Numbered from the stretch's first letter, positions 5,877 to 15,052 are shown. The stretch: 64,000 nucleotides of DNA from Bacteroidota bacterium (GCA_026391675.1 JAPLDQ010000045.1:82952-146951), one strand, 5' to 3'. Made by a program: numbers and translations. The notes: a model not told the origin generated them from the letters alone.

Positions 5877-8225
5877 ATGAGAATTAAAGTTGATAATAAT
5901 AAATTGGTTCTGTTATTTGATAGCGGATCTTTTAAAACAGTTCCATTGCTGGATTGTTTTATTGATTTTGACGATGAAAATGAAAAGGTTAATTTCTTTG
6001 GGAGCAAAGAAATGGATACTATACAGGATTCTAAGATATGTGTTGATTGGAAGAATGTTGAAGGAATTAATGATTATTCTGAATTTAAAGAATTTATTAA
6101 AAATAATGAGATTAATTCAGGACAAGCGTTACCTGATGGTATTGTTATTGATGCTGAATATGTGCATACAGAAAATAATTATAGTAATGAAGAGAAACAA
6201 AAAGTATTTGATTCACTTACTGAAGTTAATACCGCTAATATAATTAATGAATCTGTTCCAGAAGAAAAGTTATCAATAGCATTACAGACAAAAATAAACG
6301 GTTATGCAACCATACCTAATTATTTTCTTTCAAGTGCTCCCGGATTTATTGAAGATGCTCAAGTTAGACGTGCTGTTAAATATATTAATATATTAGATGT
6401 AGACCCTACATTACTTTATTCTATATTTATTATTTATAGAAATAAAGTTGATGAAGGTATTAACGATAGACTATTAGTTAAAACATTTGATTTATCAGGT
6501 ACTCTAGTTTCACTTTATATTCTTAATAAAAATATAGATGCAAGTGGTACTAAAACAGTTATTTTTAATAATTATAATTTGTATTCTGAAACATTTATAT
6601 TAACTATAGATTATGAAGAGATAACTGATGATGGTAGTACGTCGGGAATGACAAATATGATTGTTAATCCTATATATTATGATAACAAAATAAAACTTAA
6701 TAATCCAACAGAATCTGTTAACTCATTAGGTATTAATGAATTAATATATGGTGCTAATATACAGGGTGTATTAAGTAAGCTAATGGCTTATAAAACAGGA
6801 ATGCTGGGAGGTAAACCAATTAGAATAAATGTATTAGGGGATAGTATAACAGGTGGAATTCATATGGAATTATGGAAAGCTTGGATGGAGACAGAATATG
6901 AATTACCAACAGATGCTATCGAAATACATTGGTATGGGGGTTATGCAATAGAAACCATGATGCCATTTATTGATAATCTAATTGCAGATAATCCTGACTT
7001 ATTCATATATAATGAGTATGAGAATTATGGTAATACATTAACTCATTTAGAAAGTATTATTCAATTACTTCGTAAATATACAACTGCTGATATAGCTATT
7101 GGAACGTGGAGTATAAGTCCTGCTGAACTCAGATTACGTATAGCAAATTCTTATGGTGGAACTGGAAATTCAAATGCTATGGATTACAATCGTAGTTTGG
7201 CTCGTAAATACAATTGTGAACTTATTGATTTTTCAAGAAGTGTTATAAACTATACCAATCTACAAATACTTAATGGTACACCTTTAGAAACTGTTATAAC
7301 TGATTTATATGGAGTAGGTAATGAATCTGTACATCTAAGCAGTGATGGATATACATTAACTATGTTTCCTGAATTTAAAAAACATTTTGGTCGGTTAAAT
7401 GAAAATAATAATATGCCTTATGTTATAAATAAGGAAGAAAAGATTTTATTTGCAGATAGTATTATATATGATAATCTAAATAATAAAGACTTAACTATTG
7501 ACCCTAGTTTTATTTTAGCAGCAAATAATATATATACTACTACTGCTGATGCTGAACTTGTTATTCCTATTAAAGATGCTATAGGATTTGAATTATTTCT
7601 TGAAGATGCTGGAACTGGTAATGTTGATATAACAGTTAAAAAAGAAGGTGAAAGTAGTTTTGTTGCACCTTCTACGCTACGTAATAATACTTATCCTTTA
7701 CAGTTTGCAACTGAAATTGTTAGTATTACTTATGCTACAAATGCTGACCAATGGCGTATGAAAAGACCTTTCATGAAATGTGTTGTTACTGATAATATTC
7801 TTGCAAATGGAGTTTTAAAATCAGGGCAGTATAAGATTGTTGTAACAGACGTTACGTTAGATGAAGATTTACATCAGGTTGTTACATGTATAGTTAAAAA
7901 TCCTGCTGGTGTTCAAATTGGTGATGAGTTTATAGTGGGTGAATCGAATGTAACAATTGGTAATTTATATTTTCCTTTAAAATGGAATGGTTCTAATAAT
8001 TGGATAATAGATGATTCATCAACAGACAACTGGGGTGTTCCTGCAAATGGAAATTATACAGAGGGGGACGAATACGAATTTTATATTAAATCAAATTGGA
8101 TAGATACATTTGATAAGACCAATGTTTATCAACGTGTATTTGGATTTGAACGAGGAAACTATGATGTAAAACTAAAAAATGTTTCAGGTGCTTTTTGGAT
8201 TCATTCTTTAAACATTTTAAAATAA
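5877..8225 (+). CDS. Tail-associated protein with SGNH/GDSL hydrolase domain
   Basis: 782 residues. The N-terminal 270 look like a phage tail/fibre stalk. From about 315 there is an SGNH esterase-like domain: block I INVLGDSITGG with Ser323, a glycine block YGGYAIETM, and block V ESVHLSSDGY with His486. The usual Asp three residues before that His is replaced by Glu483. Residues about 530-782 are beta-rich and could bind glycans. SGNH domains in phage tails usually deacetylate or cleave surface polysaccharides during adsorption, so a depolymerase/receptor-binding role is inferred. The gene is much more AT-rich than its neighbours and has its own promoter P2, suggesting separate acquisition. 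It lies just before the lysis genes rather than with the other fibres at 17-20 kb. Confidence 0.7.
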   Translation: MRIKVDNNKLVLLFDSGSFKTVPLLDCFIDFDDENEKVNFFGSKEMDTIQDSKICVDWKNVEGINDYSEFKEFIKNNEINSGQALPDGIVIDAEYVHTENNYSNEEKQKVFDSLTEVNTANIINESVPEEKLSIALQTKINGYATIPNYFLSSAPGFIEDAQVRRAVKYINILDVDPTLLYSIFIIYRNKVDEGINDRLLVKTFDLSGTLVSLYILNKNIDASGTKTVIFNNYNLYSETFILTIDYEEITDDGSTSGMTNMIVNPIYYDNKIKLNNPTESVNSLGINELIYGANIQGVLSKLMAYKTGMLGGKPIRINVLGDSITGGIHMELWKAWMETEYELPTDAIEIHWYGGYAIETMMPFIDNLIADNPDLFIYNEYENYGNTLTHLESIIQLLRKYTTADIAIGTWSISPAELRLRIANSYGGTGNSNAMDYNRSLARKYNCELIDFSRSVINYTNLQILNGTPLETVITDLYGVGNESVHLSSDGYTLTMFPEFKKHFGRLNENNNMPYVINKEEKILFADSIIYDNLNNKDLTIDPSFILAANNIYTTTADAELVIPIKDAIGFELFLEDAGTGNVDITVKKEGESSFVAPSTLRNNTYPLQFATEIVSITYATNADQWRMKRPFMKCVVTDNILANGVLKSGQYKIVVTDVTLDEDLHQVVTCIVKNPAGVQIGDEFIVGESNVTIGNLYFPLKWNGSNNWIIDDSSTDNWGVPANGNYTEGDEYEFYIKSNWIDTFDKTNVYQRVFGFERGNYDVKLKNVSGAFWIHSLNILK

Positions 8226-8262
8226 AAATAAATGTTGCTTGATAAGATTTGAACCTTTAGCA

Positions 8263-8294
8263 CCTTTAAAGCGGGGAAAAGTGGTTTTAATTTG
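8263..8294 (+). promoter_or_regulatory. Prophage promoter P3
   Basis: CCTTTAAA at 8263-8270 and TTAATTTG at 8287-8294, one base shorter than P1, P2, P4 and P5. It precedes the lysis cassette, with a leader of about 15 bases before the ATG at 8317. Confidence 0.55.
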
Positions 8295-8316
8295 TATAAT
8301 ATATTAACCGACTAAA

Positions 8317-8601
8317 ATGAATATACTCATGGTTTTAACTAAACAAACGAAATTCGGACTTACGTTCGGACAGATAATGTCGTTATTGATATTTTTTGGG
8401 GGATTAATTACTGCTTACACTGATTTGAATGTAAAAATAGCGAGTGTTCAAGCTAAAACAGATGCTAAAATAGAGCATCTGGAACTCGGCAGGCAAACCA
8501 ATGCTGCTAATATTGAAATAATGCGACAGGAAAACCGGCAGGATCACAATAAACTTAATGATAAAATAGATATTTTACTTATTAATATAAAGAAACCATG
8601 A
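8317..8601 (+). CDS. Small membrane/coiled-coil lysis-cassette protein
   Basis: 94 residues: one transmembrane segment at about 16-34 (FGQIMSLLIFFGGLITAY), then a long charged coiled coil to the C-terminus. This layout fits an accessory holin, or an inner-membrane spanin in a lysis cassette. It is also the reverse of XhlA-like proteins, whose membrane segment is C-terminal. It overlaps the next gene by ATGA. A start at the second Met (8329) is also possible. The role is inferred from topology and neighbours (a two-segment holin candidate and an endolysin). Confidence 0.65.
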   Translation: MNILMVLTKQTKFGLTFGQIMSLLIFFGGLITAYTDLNVKIASVQAKTDAKIEHLELGRQTNAANIEIMRQENRQDHNKLNDKIDILLINIKKP

Positions 8602-8825
8602 AAAAACTTTGGATAAGATTTGTATCTGAAACTCCTGTGATATGGAAGAAAGTAAGATCTGTTGTTTTATGGCTTGGAGGTGCGTTTGTAGCTTTGATTA
8701 CCGTAAATAGTACGCTTAATTTGGGATTACTCCCTATTATTATTACGATTGCCAAATATGGCATTGGGTTGTGTGCATTTATAGCCAGTACGGCTCAGTT
8801 TCAAACAACAGGGAATAATGGCTGA
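8598..8825 (+). CDS. Putative holin (two membrane segments)
   Basis: 75 residues with two predicted membrane segments (about 22-40 and 42-64) and a basic N-terminus (MKKLWIRF). Size, topology and position directly before a GH108 endolysin are what one expects of a class II-like holin, which would release the endolysin through the inner membrane at the end of infection. It overlaps its neighbours on both sides (ATGA upstream, 8 bases downstream), so the three lysis genes are probably translated together. No sequence family is recognised. Confidence 0.65.
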   Translation: MKKLWIRFVSETPVIWKKVRSVVLWLGGAFVALITVNSTLNLGLLPIIITIAKYGIGLCAFIASTAQFQTTGNNG

Positions 8826-9336
8826 TATTAATAGAATAGTCCCCATCATATTCGGATGGGAAGGCCAGTGGGCAAATGACCCTGTTGACCGTGGTGGAGC
8901 CACAATGATGGGCGTTACTCTTGAAACATGGAAAAGCTGTGGCTATGATAAGGATGGTGATGGTGATATTGACGTGGATGACCTTAAGTTGATTGATAAG
9001 GCTGATGTAGTTTATAAAATTCTTAAACCTCACTATTGGGACCGCTGGAAGGCTGATAAAATCAACAACCAATCCATTGCCAATATATTAGTTGACTGGG
9101 TTTGGGGAAGTGGTAAATGGGGGATAGTGATTCCACAGCGCATATTGGGTACTGACGATGATGGTGTGGTAGGACCTATTACAATAGCCAAGGTGAATGA
9201 TTATGATCAGAAAATTTTATTTAGTCTGATAAAAGATGCCAGGATAAAGTTTGTGGAAGATTTGTGTAAGAATGATCCTTCGCAGCTTAGGTTTAAAAAA
9301 GGGTGGTTGAATAGGATTAATTCGTTTAAGTTTTAA
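8818..9336 (+). CDS. GH108-type endolysin with an EF-hand-like loop
   Basis: 172 residues. The N-terminal motif WEGQWANDPVDRGGATMMGV with Glu15 is the signature of glycoside hydrolase family 108 phage lysins (EGG....D..GG.T..G), which cut the N-acetylmuramic acid-N-acetylglucosamine bond of peptidoglycan. The rest follows the family: HYWDRWKADKI, then a C-terminal peptidoglycan-binding part (GVVGPITIAKVN, KGWLNRI). Residues 44-55 (DKDGDGDIDVDD) match a calcium-binding EF-hand/dockerin loop inserted between helices. There is no signal peptide, so export depends on the holin encoded just upstream. Length is normal for the family. Confidence 0.9.
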   Translation: MADINRIVPIIFGWEGQWANDPVDRGGATMMGVTLETWKSCGYDKDGDGDIDVDDLKLIDKADVVYKILKPHYWDRWKADKINNQSIANILVDWVWGSGKWGIVIPQRILGTDDDGVVGPITIAKVNDYDQKILFSLIKDARIKFVEDLCKNDPSQLRFKKGWLNRINSFKF

Positions 9337-9337
9337 T

Positions 9338-9428
9338 GAGATGCTTCGCTTCATTTCGACTACGCTCAATGAGCAACTCAGCATGACAAGTAAATGACAG
9401 AATGTGGCTTCGACTCCGCTCAGCCACC
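9338..9428. repeat. Dispersed repeat, copy 7 (two-part)
   Basis: Nearly identical to copy 2: GAGATGCTTCGCTTCATTTC...CAGCATGACAAG, then the GTGGCTTCGACTCC...AGCCACC core. It starts one base after the endolysin stop. Confidence 0.85.
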
Positions 9429-9453
9429 ACAATATAAACTAACAACTATTAAA

Positions 9454-9882
9454 ATGAGTTTAAAAAGAAGACAGTCAAGGGAAAAAGAAAAAGCTGATCA
9501 GTATCTGAATTTGCTGATTAAAAGATTTATTGCTTTTAAAAACAAGCATTTTGTTGAAGAAAATGGGGTGCTGGTGATTGACGTGGAAGCGGAAGCTTTG
9601 CGTAATCAGCTTAAATTTGACTGGAATCGTTTTTGTGATTTAAAACAGCCTGTGGGTGAGTTGAAATATAATAAGAAGGCTTTTCATCAGGCTACGGAGG
9701 TACATTTGCATAAACATAAGCAATTGTGCTATGTAAATCATGTAATGCGGCTGATGATAGTAAATTATAATACCGGTACAAAAGAATATGAACAATTAAT
9801 GGTTGCTTTTGAAAATGGCACACCTGCAGAATTGGCGGCAGAAGATTTTAGTATTCAGATTTATGAAGAAGAATTGGTTTAA
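9454..9882 (+). CDS. Uncharacterised phage protein
   Basis: 143 residues from the ATG at 9454 (MSLKRRQSREKEKADQ). The frame is open further upstream, but those codons are only a read-through of the dispersed repeat, so that start is rejected. The protein is basic at its N-terminus and acidic at its C-terminus, soluble and helical, with a His-rich stretch (TEVHLHKHKQLCYVNHVMR). No family is recognised. It lies between the endolysin and a membrane-anchored protein, with no obvious overlap, and repeat copies on both sides. Confidence 0.6.
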   Translation: MSLKRRQSREKEKADQYLNLLIKRFIAFKNKHFVEENGVLVIDVEAEALRNQLKFDWNRFCDLKQPVGELKYNKKAFHQATEVHLHKHKQLCYVNHVMRLMIVNYNTGTKEYEQLMVAFENGTPAELAAEDFSIQIYEEELV

Positions 9883-9892
9883 AGAACAGTAT

Positions 9893-9917
9893 GTGGCTTC
9901 GACTCCGCTCAGCCACC
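9893..9917. repeat. Dispersed repeat, copy 8 (core only)
   Basis: Complete core with GTGGCT/AGCCAC inverted ends, in the 55-base gap between two genes. Confidence 0.85.
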
Positions 9918-9937
9918 AACAATAAAATAGTTGAGTT

Positions 9938-10555
9938 ATGAAAGGGTATTGGTTATTAATTGCATTGGGGATTGGGTTACTGCTGGGATGGTTTATCTTC
10001 CGTCAGGGTGGAAGTGGATCAGGAACTACCGTTACCTATGATACGTTGAAAGTATATAGCGATACGGGTAAACATATTGTAAATATTCCGAAACCATATC
10101 CTGTTTACCAGGATACCGGTTCCATAGAGTATATTGAGTATGATATTGACAGCGCCAAGATATTTCAGGCGTATGTGAGTTTGCATAAGCAGCTTTATAC
10201 ACGGAATATTTTTGATCGTATACTTAAAGATGACACAGCAGCACTTATTACATTGTGTGATACTGTTTTTGCGAATATGTTGATGGGTGCAAATCTGACG
10301 TATCAGAATAGGACGCCGGTGTTCTATATTACAAAGACAGTTACAATCGCTGGGGCTTCGACTCCGCTCAGCCACCAGCTTAGCATTGGTGCTGATTTGA
10401 ATTATAATAAAGGAAATTTAGGGTATGATATAGGATTGATTTACCAAAATAAGGGCGTGGCATACCGTTACGCATATAATCCACTGGTTGGTGAGCACAG
10501 CTTCGGAGTGTATGCAAGATTGTGGCCACGATCACGTTCACCTGCGGTGAAGTGA
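9938..10555 (+). CDS. Membrane-anchored phage protein (DUF6808-like?), repeat-interrupted
   Basis: 205 residues. An N-terminal membrane anchor (about 4-22, YWLLIALGIGLLLGWFIF) is followed by a periplasmic or cytosolic domain. The topology resembles Bacteroidota phage proteins with a single N-terminal anchor (DUF6808 group, from memory), sometimes placed near lysis genes, so a spanin-like or superinfection role is possible. Residues about 139-146 (ASTPLSHQ) come from a dispersed-repeat copy at 10354-10376 inside the frame. The C-terminal half has beta-strand repeats (LSIGADLNYN, YDIGLIYQN, SFGVYARLW), reminiscent of an outer-membrane-type hairpin sheet. Confidence 0.6.
   Translation: MKGYWLLIALGIGLLLGWFIFRQGGSGSGTTVTYDTLKVYSDTGKHIVNIPKPYPVYQDTGSIEYIEYDIDSAKIFQAYVSLHKQLYTRNIFDRILKDDTAALITLCDTVFANMLMGANLTYQNRTPVFYITKTVTIAGASTPLSHQLSIGADLNYNKGNLGYDIGLIYQNKGVAYRYAYNPLVGEHSFGVYARLWPRSRSPAVK
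10354..10376. repeat. Dispersed repeat inside a gene, copy 9
   Basis: An intact 23-base core lies within the coding frame of the 9938-10555 gene, which stays open through it. Confidence 0.85.
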
Positions 10556-10773
10556 ATTAGGAATTACGAATTACGAATACAGCTCCGTAGATAGTATCTG
10601 CGGATTGACGCGTAAAGCGTTTCGAAGATAAAGCGTAGGATTATTTCAAAGTTTAGTGCTGAGATGCCAAAAACAAACGGCGAAACATTCCAAAAACAAG
10701 CGGCCTGATAAGCTGCGATAAAAGGGGGTAACCAGGTTACTGCCATTTTTTTATGTGCTTCGTATTCACTGGG
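10556..10773. other. Intergenic stretch without a convincing gene
   Basis: Starts with GAATTACGAATTACGAATAC-type tandem bits, then GC-richer sequence with no promoter of the P1 type. An antisense frame runs across it, but it includes the translated repeat and has no start context. I see no RNA gene. Confidence 0.5.
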
Positions 10774-10865
10774 GGCTTCGACTCCGCTCAGCCACCAGCT
10801 CAACGACCAGCTTAGTGAGTAGTTTAACTACCGAAGTTTGCCGGTGGCTGAGCGGAGTCGAAGCC
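10774..10865. repeat. Head-to-head pair of dispersed repeats (23-bp perfect inverted repeat)
   Basis: The 23-base core at 10774-10796 is matched perfectly by its reverse complement at 10843-10865, around a 46-base centre that includes further half copies (CTCAACGACCAGCTTAG). It can form a very stable hairpin and lies 13 bases before promoter P4, so it may insulate that promoter from upstream transcription. Confidence 0.9.
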
Positions 10866-10875
10866 ATGAGAAATC

Positions 10876-10911
10876 TGCCCTTTAATTACGGGAATTTAGT
10901 ATATAATATTG
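10876..10911 (+). promoter_or_regulatory. Prophage promoter P4
   Basis: TGCCCTTTAATTA from 10876 and TAATATTG at 10904-10911, same 33-base geometry as P1. The ATG at 10916 is 4 bases after the box (TAATATTGCAGTATG), so the message is probably leaderless. Confidence 0.7.
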
Positions 10912-10915
10912 CAGT

Positions 10916-11413
10916 ATGGAAGGTAAATATAATGAGGTTGAACAGTTGTTTATTAAAGAGATACTGGACCAGCATGGGGAGTATCTTACTGATCTGTTTG
11001 TTACTGCCATTGAAGCCAAAAAGCTTGTAAATACCGGCGAACTGCTTGCCGGAATCAGTTACCGCGTGGAGAAACGGGGTAATAATTTTATTTTATCTTT
11101 TACTTTTCCTGAATATGGCCGGCAGATTGAAATCCGCTACCATAAATCGAAGAATGCCCAGAAGCTTAAGCCTATAAATACTAACCGTTTATTGTGGAAT
11201 ATCCGCAGTAAAACGGACAAAAGTGCTAAAAATAAGGATGCCCGATGGTATGCAAAGAATTTATATGGCGCCCAGAATACATTAATTGGCAGGTTGGGCG
11301 TAGAATATACCAAGGATGAGATTCTTAGGCTTAAGAATATTATTGCCGACAGCAAAACAAGGGGCACTTATGTTCAATTATTAGATCGTTCAGTAACAAC
11401 CACAGCATTATGA
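10916..11413 (+). CDS. Uncharacterised phage tail-module protein
   Basis: 165 residues: an N-terminal helix (EVEQLFIKEILDQHGEYLTD), a central sheet (ISYRVEKRGNNFILSFTF, QIEIRYHK) and a basic C-terminal helical part. Size, sheet content and position directly before the tape measure protein, with ATGA overlap, suit a tail-completion or minor tail protein. No family signature is visible. The start is fixed by the conserved promoter sequence next to the ATG. Confidence 0.65.
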   Translation: MEGKYNEVEQLFIKEILDQHGEYLTDLFVTAIEAKKLVNTGELLAGISYRVEKRGNNFILSFTFPEYGRQIEIRYHKSKNAQKLKPINTNRLLWNIRSKTDKSAKNKDARWYAKNLYGAQNTLIGRLGVEYTKDEILRLKNIIADSKTRGTYVQLLDRSVTTTAL

Positions 11414-14400
11414 GTTATTTAAAAACCGATAAGCTCCAATTGGATATCATCATTAATGGTGATGAAAGCCGTAAAGAATTAATGAAACTGGAAGGCCAGG
11501 GGAAGCAGCTCCGTAATGAGTTGAAAAAGATGACTGAAGGCACAGATGATTATATTAAGAAATCGAATGAGCTGAAGCAGGTGGAAGCACGTATGGAAGG
11601 CATACGCAAAGAAATTGGATTGACGGGTGCCACTATGAAGGAATTGCGTGCACGCCAGCGGGAACTGAATATGACGATGCAGAATATGGATCCACGCTTA
11701 CCTCAATATAAATTGCTGCATACTGAATTGACTCAGGTGAATGCTCGTATGGCTGAATTGCGTGGCACTTCGCAAGCTACAGGTTTATCGATGAAGGGGA
11801 TGGCTGATGGGTTTAACCGTTATATGGGTATATTTATGGCTGCCACCGCCACACTTACCGGATTTGTATTGGGAATAAAATCGGCCAAGAAGGCTTTTGA
11901 TGATTTTAATCAGGCTAAAGCGAACTTATCTGCTTTGACAGGACTGGAAGGTAGCGACCTTGAATGGTTTGGGCAACAGGCTAAAAAAATGGGTACCGAA
12001 ACCCAGGAAGGCGGAATTAAAATTACCAAGAGTGCAACTGATATACTGCGCGCATACACGCTGATGGGAAGTGCCAAGCCTGAATTATTGAAAGATAAGG
12101 AAGCCTTGAATGAAGTTACCAAACAGGCATTAATATTAGCCGAAGCTTCGCAAATGGAAACAGAACCGGCAGTATCATCACTTGCTAATATAATGAACCA
12201 GTTTGGTGCCGGAGCAGATAAAGCAGCTCAATTTGTTAATGTATTGGCTGCAGGTGCTAAAGAAGGTGCAGCTGAAGTTCCTGATTTGAATGAAGCTATT
12301 TTAAAGTTTGGTGCTGCTGCACAGGTTGCCAACGTAAGTGTGGAGCAAAGCGTTGGGTTGGTAGAAGCATTGGGTGAAAAAGGTATAAAGGGTGAGATAG
12401 CAGGAACAGGGTTGAAAAATATGCTTATTAAATTGATGTCGGGTGCTGATGATACCAATCCTAAAATAGTGGGCATTAATACTGCACTGGATAACCTTGC
12501 TACCAAGAACCTGAATGCTGCTGAAATGACCAAGCTTTTTGGTTTGGAAAATTATACCGTTGCCCAAAATCTTGTTACTAACCGCAAACGTGCCGAAGAA
12601 TTAACTACAGCTATTACCGGTACCAATGTGGCTTATGAAATGGCCAATAAAACTACCAATACCAGCAAGGCTGCTTTAGCTCAGGCAATGAACCGTTTTC
12701 AGTTGCTTGCCATTGAGTTAGGAGAAAAATTAACCCCTGCGTTAACTGCTGTAACAGGATGGACGGCTAAACTGGTGAGTGGGACTATTGTTTTTATTGA
12801 TGTAATAAAGAATAATAAGGGGGTTATTATTGGACTAGTTGGTGCTTTTATTGCCCTGAATGCTGCCAAGGTTAAAAATATTGGTGTGATGGCTTTGCAG
12901 CATCTTACGTTGAAGCAAGGGATTGGATTACGCATTAAGGATGCTATTTTATTAGAAGCCGGAATAATAAAAGAAGAAATTCATGCTGCTGTTATTGGCA
13001 AAACTACTATAATGCAGAAAGCTGCTGCAATAGCAACTGTTGCCTGGCAACGTGCATTGACATTACTTGGAGGACCTATCGGTTTAGCCATTGCAGGACT
13101 TACTGCTATAGCTACAGCTCTTATGATTTATAATCAACGCACTAGTGAAGCCCAGCGTTTGGCTGAATTAAAAAACGAAATTGAAACCAAGGGATTAGTA
13201 AATACAGCTGAACAACAGGTACAATTGGCTTTATTGATTGGTATTTCCAAGGATGAGCACAGGAGTAAGAAAGATAGGATAGATGCCATTAAAGAACTGA
13301 ATAAAATTTCTCCTGAATACCTGGGTAATTTGACGCTTGAAAATATTAACACCAAAGCAGCTACGAAATCTGTAAATGATTATACTGCAGCATTAATTAA
13401 TCAAGCTAAAGCTCAAGCTTCTCTTGAAAAAATTAAAGAAATTCAAAAAGAAATATTAGAATTAAGCAGTAATCAAACTAAAGAAGGTGTAGGGTTTTTT
13501 GAAGGAGCATGGAATGTACTTACTTCGGGAGGGAATGGAGCTATTGCTGCCAGTAAAAATATAGTAACAGCGTATAATAATACCCAGGATAAACTTAAAG
13601 AATTAAAAAATCAACAGCAAGTATTAACCGAAGAATTTACAAAAAAACAAGTAGCTGCTACTGTTACCGGTGAGGGTACAATTACAACAATTAAAAAAGA
13701 TGCTGCGGCACAGCGTGCTGAACTGGAAGAAAAAACGGATGCTGAATTAATAGAACTACGATCAACATCGTATGATAAACTTGAAAAACAACTTATAAAA
13801 GAGATATTGGCCAAACGTAAGTTGAATGCAAAGGGAAATAAAGATGCTTTTGATGCTGAAAAAGCTTATCAGGAGTTGATGATTGACATGATGCAGGAAG
13901 GTTATGATAAAGAAATTGCCAAGGAGGAACTTAAACATACTAAAAATTTATATCAGTTTAAAGGTAGTAATAAACTGCTTGAATTAGAAGCTGACAGACA
14001 TAAGAAGGAGCTTGATAAAATACGTACAACAGTGGCTAAAAAAGATAAAAAGCCATTAGGCCCTGAAAATTATGATTATGATGCAGAAATAGCGAAGGGA
14101 AGGCAGAAAGCCATTGATGAAGCCAGAAAAGCAGCCAACGAAGCCCGTGATAATGTTGATTTGGATGTAAAAATGGGTAAACTTAATCCTGCAGATGCCA
14201 ACCAAGAAAAGTTGAACATTGAAATGGCTTATCTGGGACAACTTTACCTGCTAAGAAAAAGATCCGGACAGGATACAGTGCAGATAGAAAAGCAAATGGC
14301 GGATAAAATGCGCGATATAGATGAAGAATATTATAAAAAGAAGCGCAAAGATGTGCTAGAAGCCGGTGCATTGCAAGCCTTACAAAATGCAGGAAATGCC

Positions 14401-15021
14401 AAGAGTTTTGAAGAAGCAGGCAAATTGGTATTACAGGGAATACGTGATACCATTAAAGCTTATCTGGCGGAAGCTATGGCCGGAATGATAGCTAATGAAT
14501 TTGCCACCAAAGGTATATTTGGCGCAATAACTGCTGCTGCCGGTGCTGCCCTTGTTAATGTGGCTTTTGAAACGCTGGTGCCCAGTTTTGCATCCGGTAA
14601 TGTGGATGTGATTGGGGCTAGTAATGGTAAACATTACAGAGCCAGGGCGGGTGTAAATGTTAATTCTCCTATGCTGGTAAAATCGCCTACCATTATGGGC
14701 AGTGCTAATGGTAATCCTTTCCTGATGGGTGAAGAAATGCCTGAATTGGTTATTGATGGTCCGCGGACAAAGAATATAATGCTTAATTATCCTCAGATAT
14801 TTGATGCCATAAGGAGTGTACCGCAATATGCTTCGGGTAATGTAGGCAGTAAAGAAACGATAAGGGAATCGATGTTTGCTGATCCTCGTTTGCTTGAGGC
14901 GATTGAAACACTTAACAGGAAAATGGATGGGGTGAGCTTGCTTACGCTTAGGAATAAACTGAAAAGGGAGGAAGATAAGGTGAGTGTGGTTAATTCGAAG
15001 TTTGGGACGGAGGTGAAATAG
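11410..15021 (+). CDS. Phage tail tape measure protein (TP901 type)
   Basis: 1203 residues. Residues 1-130 form a coiled coil (ELKKMTEGTDDYIKKSNELK and similar). Residues about 140-420 are the TP901-type core, including FMAATATLTGFVLGIKSA, the LSALTGLEG segment, ANIMNQFGAGADKAAQFVNV and GLVEALGEKGIKGEIAGTGL. Hydrophobic segments at about 470-490 and 545-575 fit the membrane-inserting part. A long helical region with many K/E heptads follows to about 1000, and a glycine-rich C-terminus (ASGNVDVIGASNGKHYRARA). Tape measure proteins set tail length and open the DNA channel; with about 1200 residues, a long tail of the siphovirus type is expected. Translation is coupled to the upstream gene by ATGA. 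Confidence 0.93.
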   Translation: MSYLKTDKLQLDIIINGDESRKELMKLEGQGKQLRNELKKMTEGTDDYIKKSNELKQVEARMEGIRKEIGLTGATMKELRARQRELNMTMQNMDPRLPQYKLLHTELTQVNARMAELRGTSQATGLSMKGMADGFNRYMGIFMAATATLTGFVLGIKSAKKAFDDFNQAKANLSALTGLEGSDLEWFGQQAKKMGTETQEGGIKITKSATDILRAYTLMGSAKPELLKDKEALNEVTKQALILAEASQMETEPAVSSLANIMNQFGAGADKAAQFVNVLAAGAKEGAAEVPDLNEAILKFGAAAQVANVSVEQSVGLVEALGEKGIKGEIAGTGLKNMLIKLMSGADDTNPKIVGINTALDNLATKNLNAAEMTKLFGLENYTVAQNLVTNRKRAEELTTAITGTNVAYEMANKTTNTSKAALAQAMNRFQLLAIELGEKLTPALTAVTGWTAKLVSGTIVFIDVIKNNKGVIIGLVGAFIALNAAKVKNIGVMALQHLTLKQGIGLRIKDAILLEAGIIKEEIHAAVIGKTTIMQKAAAIATVAWQRALTLLGGPIGLAIAGLTAIATALMIYNQRTSEAQRLAELKNEIETKGLVNTAEQQVQLALLIGISKDEHRSKKDRIDAIKELNKISPEYLGNLTLENINTKAATKSVNDYTAALINQAKAQASLEKIKEIQKEILELSSNQTKEGVGFFEGAWNVLTSGGNGAIAASKNIVTAYNNTQDKLKELKNQQQVLTEEFTKKQVAATVTGEGTITTIKKDAAAQRAELEEKTDAELIELRSTSYDKLEKQLIKEILAKRKLNAKGNKDAFDAEKAYQELMIDMMQEGYDKEIAKEELKHTKNLYQFKGSNKLLELEADRHKKELDKIRTTVAKKDKKPLGPENYDYDAEIAKGRQKAIDEARKAANEARDNVDLDVKMGKLNPADANQEKLNIEMAYLGQLYLLRKRSGQDTVQIEKQMADKMRDIDEEYYKKKRKDVLEAGALQALQNAGNAKSFEEAGKLVLQGIRDTIKAYLAEAMAGMIANEFATKGIFGAITAAAGAALVNVAFETLVPSFASGNVDVIGASNGKHYRARAGVNVNSPMLVKSPTIMGSANGNPFLMGEEMPELVIDGPRTKNIMLNYPQIFDAIRSVPQYASGNVGSKETIRESMFADPRLLEAIETLNRKMDGVSLLTLRNKLKREEDKVSVVNSKFGTEVK

Positions 15022-15052
15022 AGTTATGAGTTATGAATTATAAATTATGAAT

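Noticed and set aside
9394..9453. Upstream extension of the 143-residue phage protein
   Set aside because: The extra codons (CGFDSAQPP) are the dispersed repeat; the ATG at 9454 gives a normal protein start.
10564..10803. Minus-strand frame of 79 codons
   Set aside because: Its start codes for the dispersed repeat (WLSGVEA), there is no promoter or start signal, and the rest lacks protein-like pattern.
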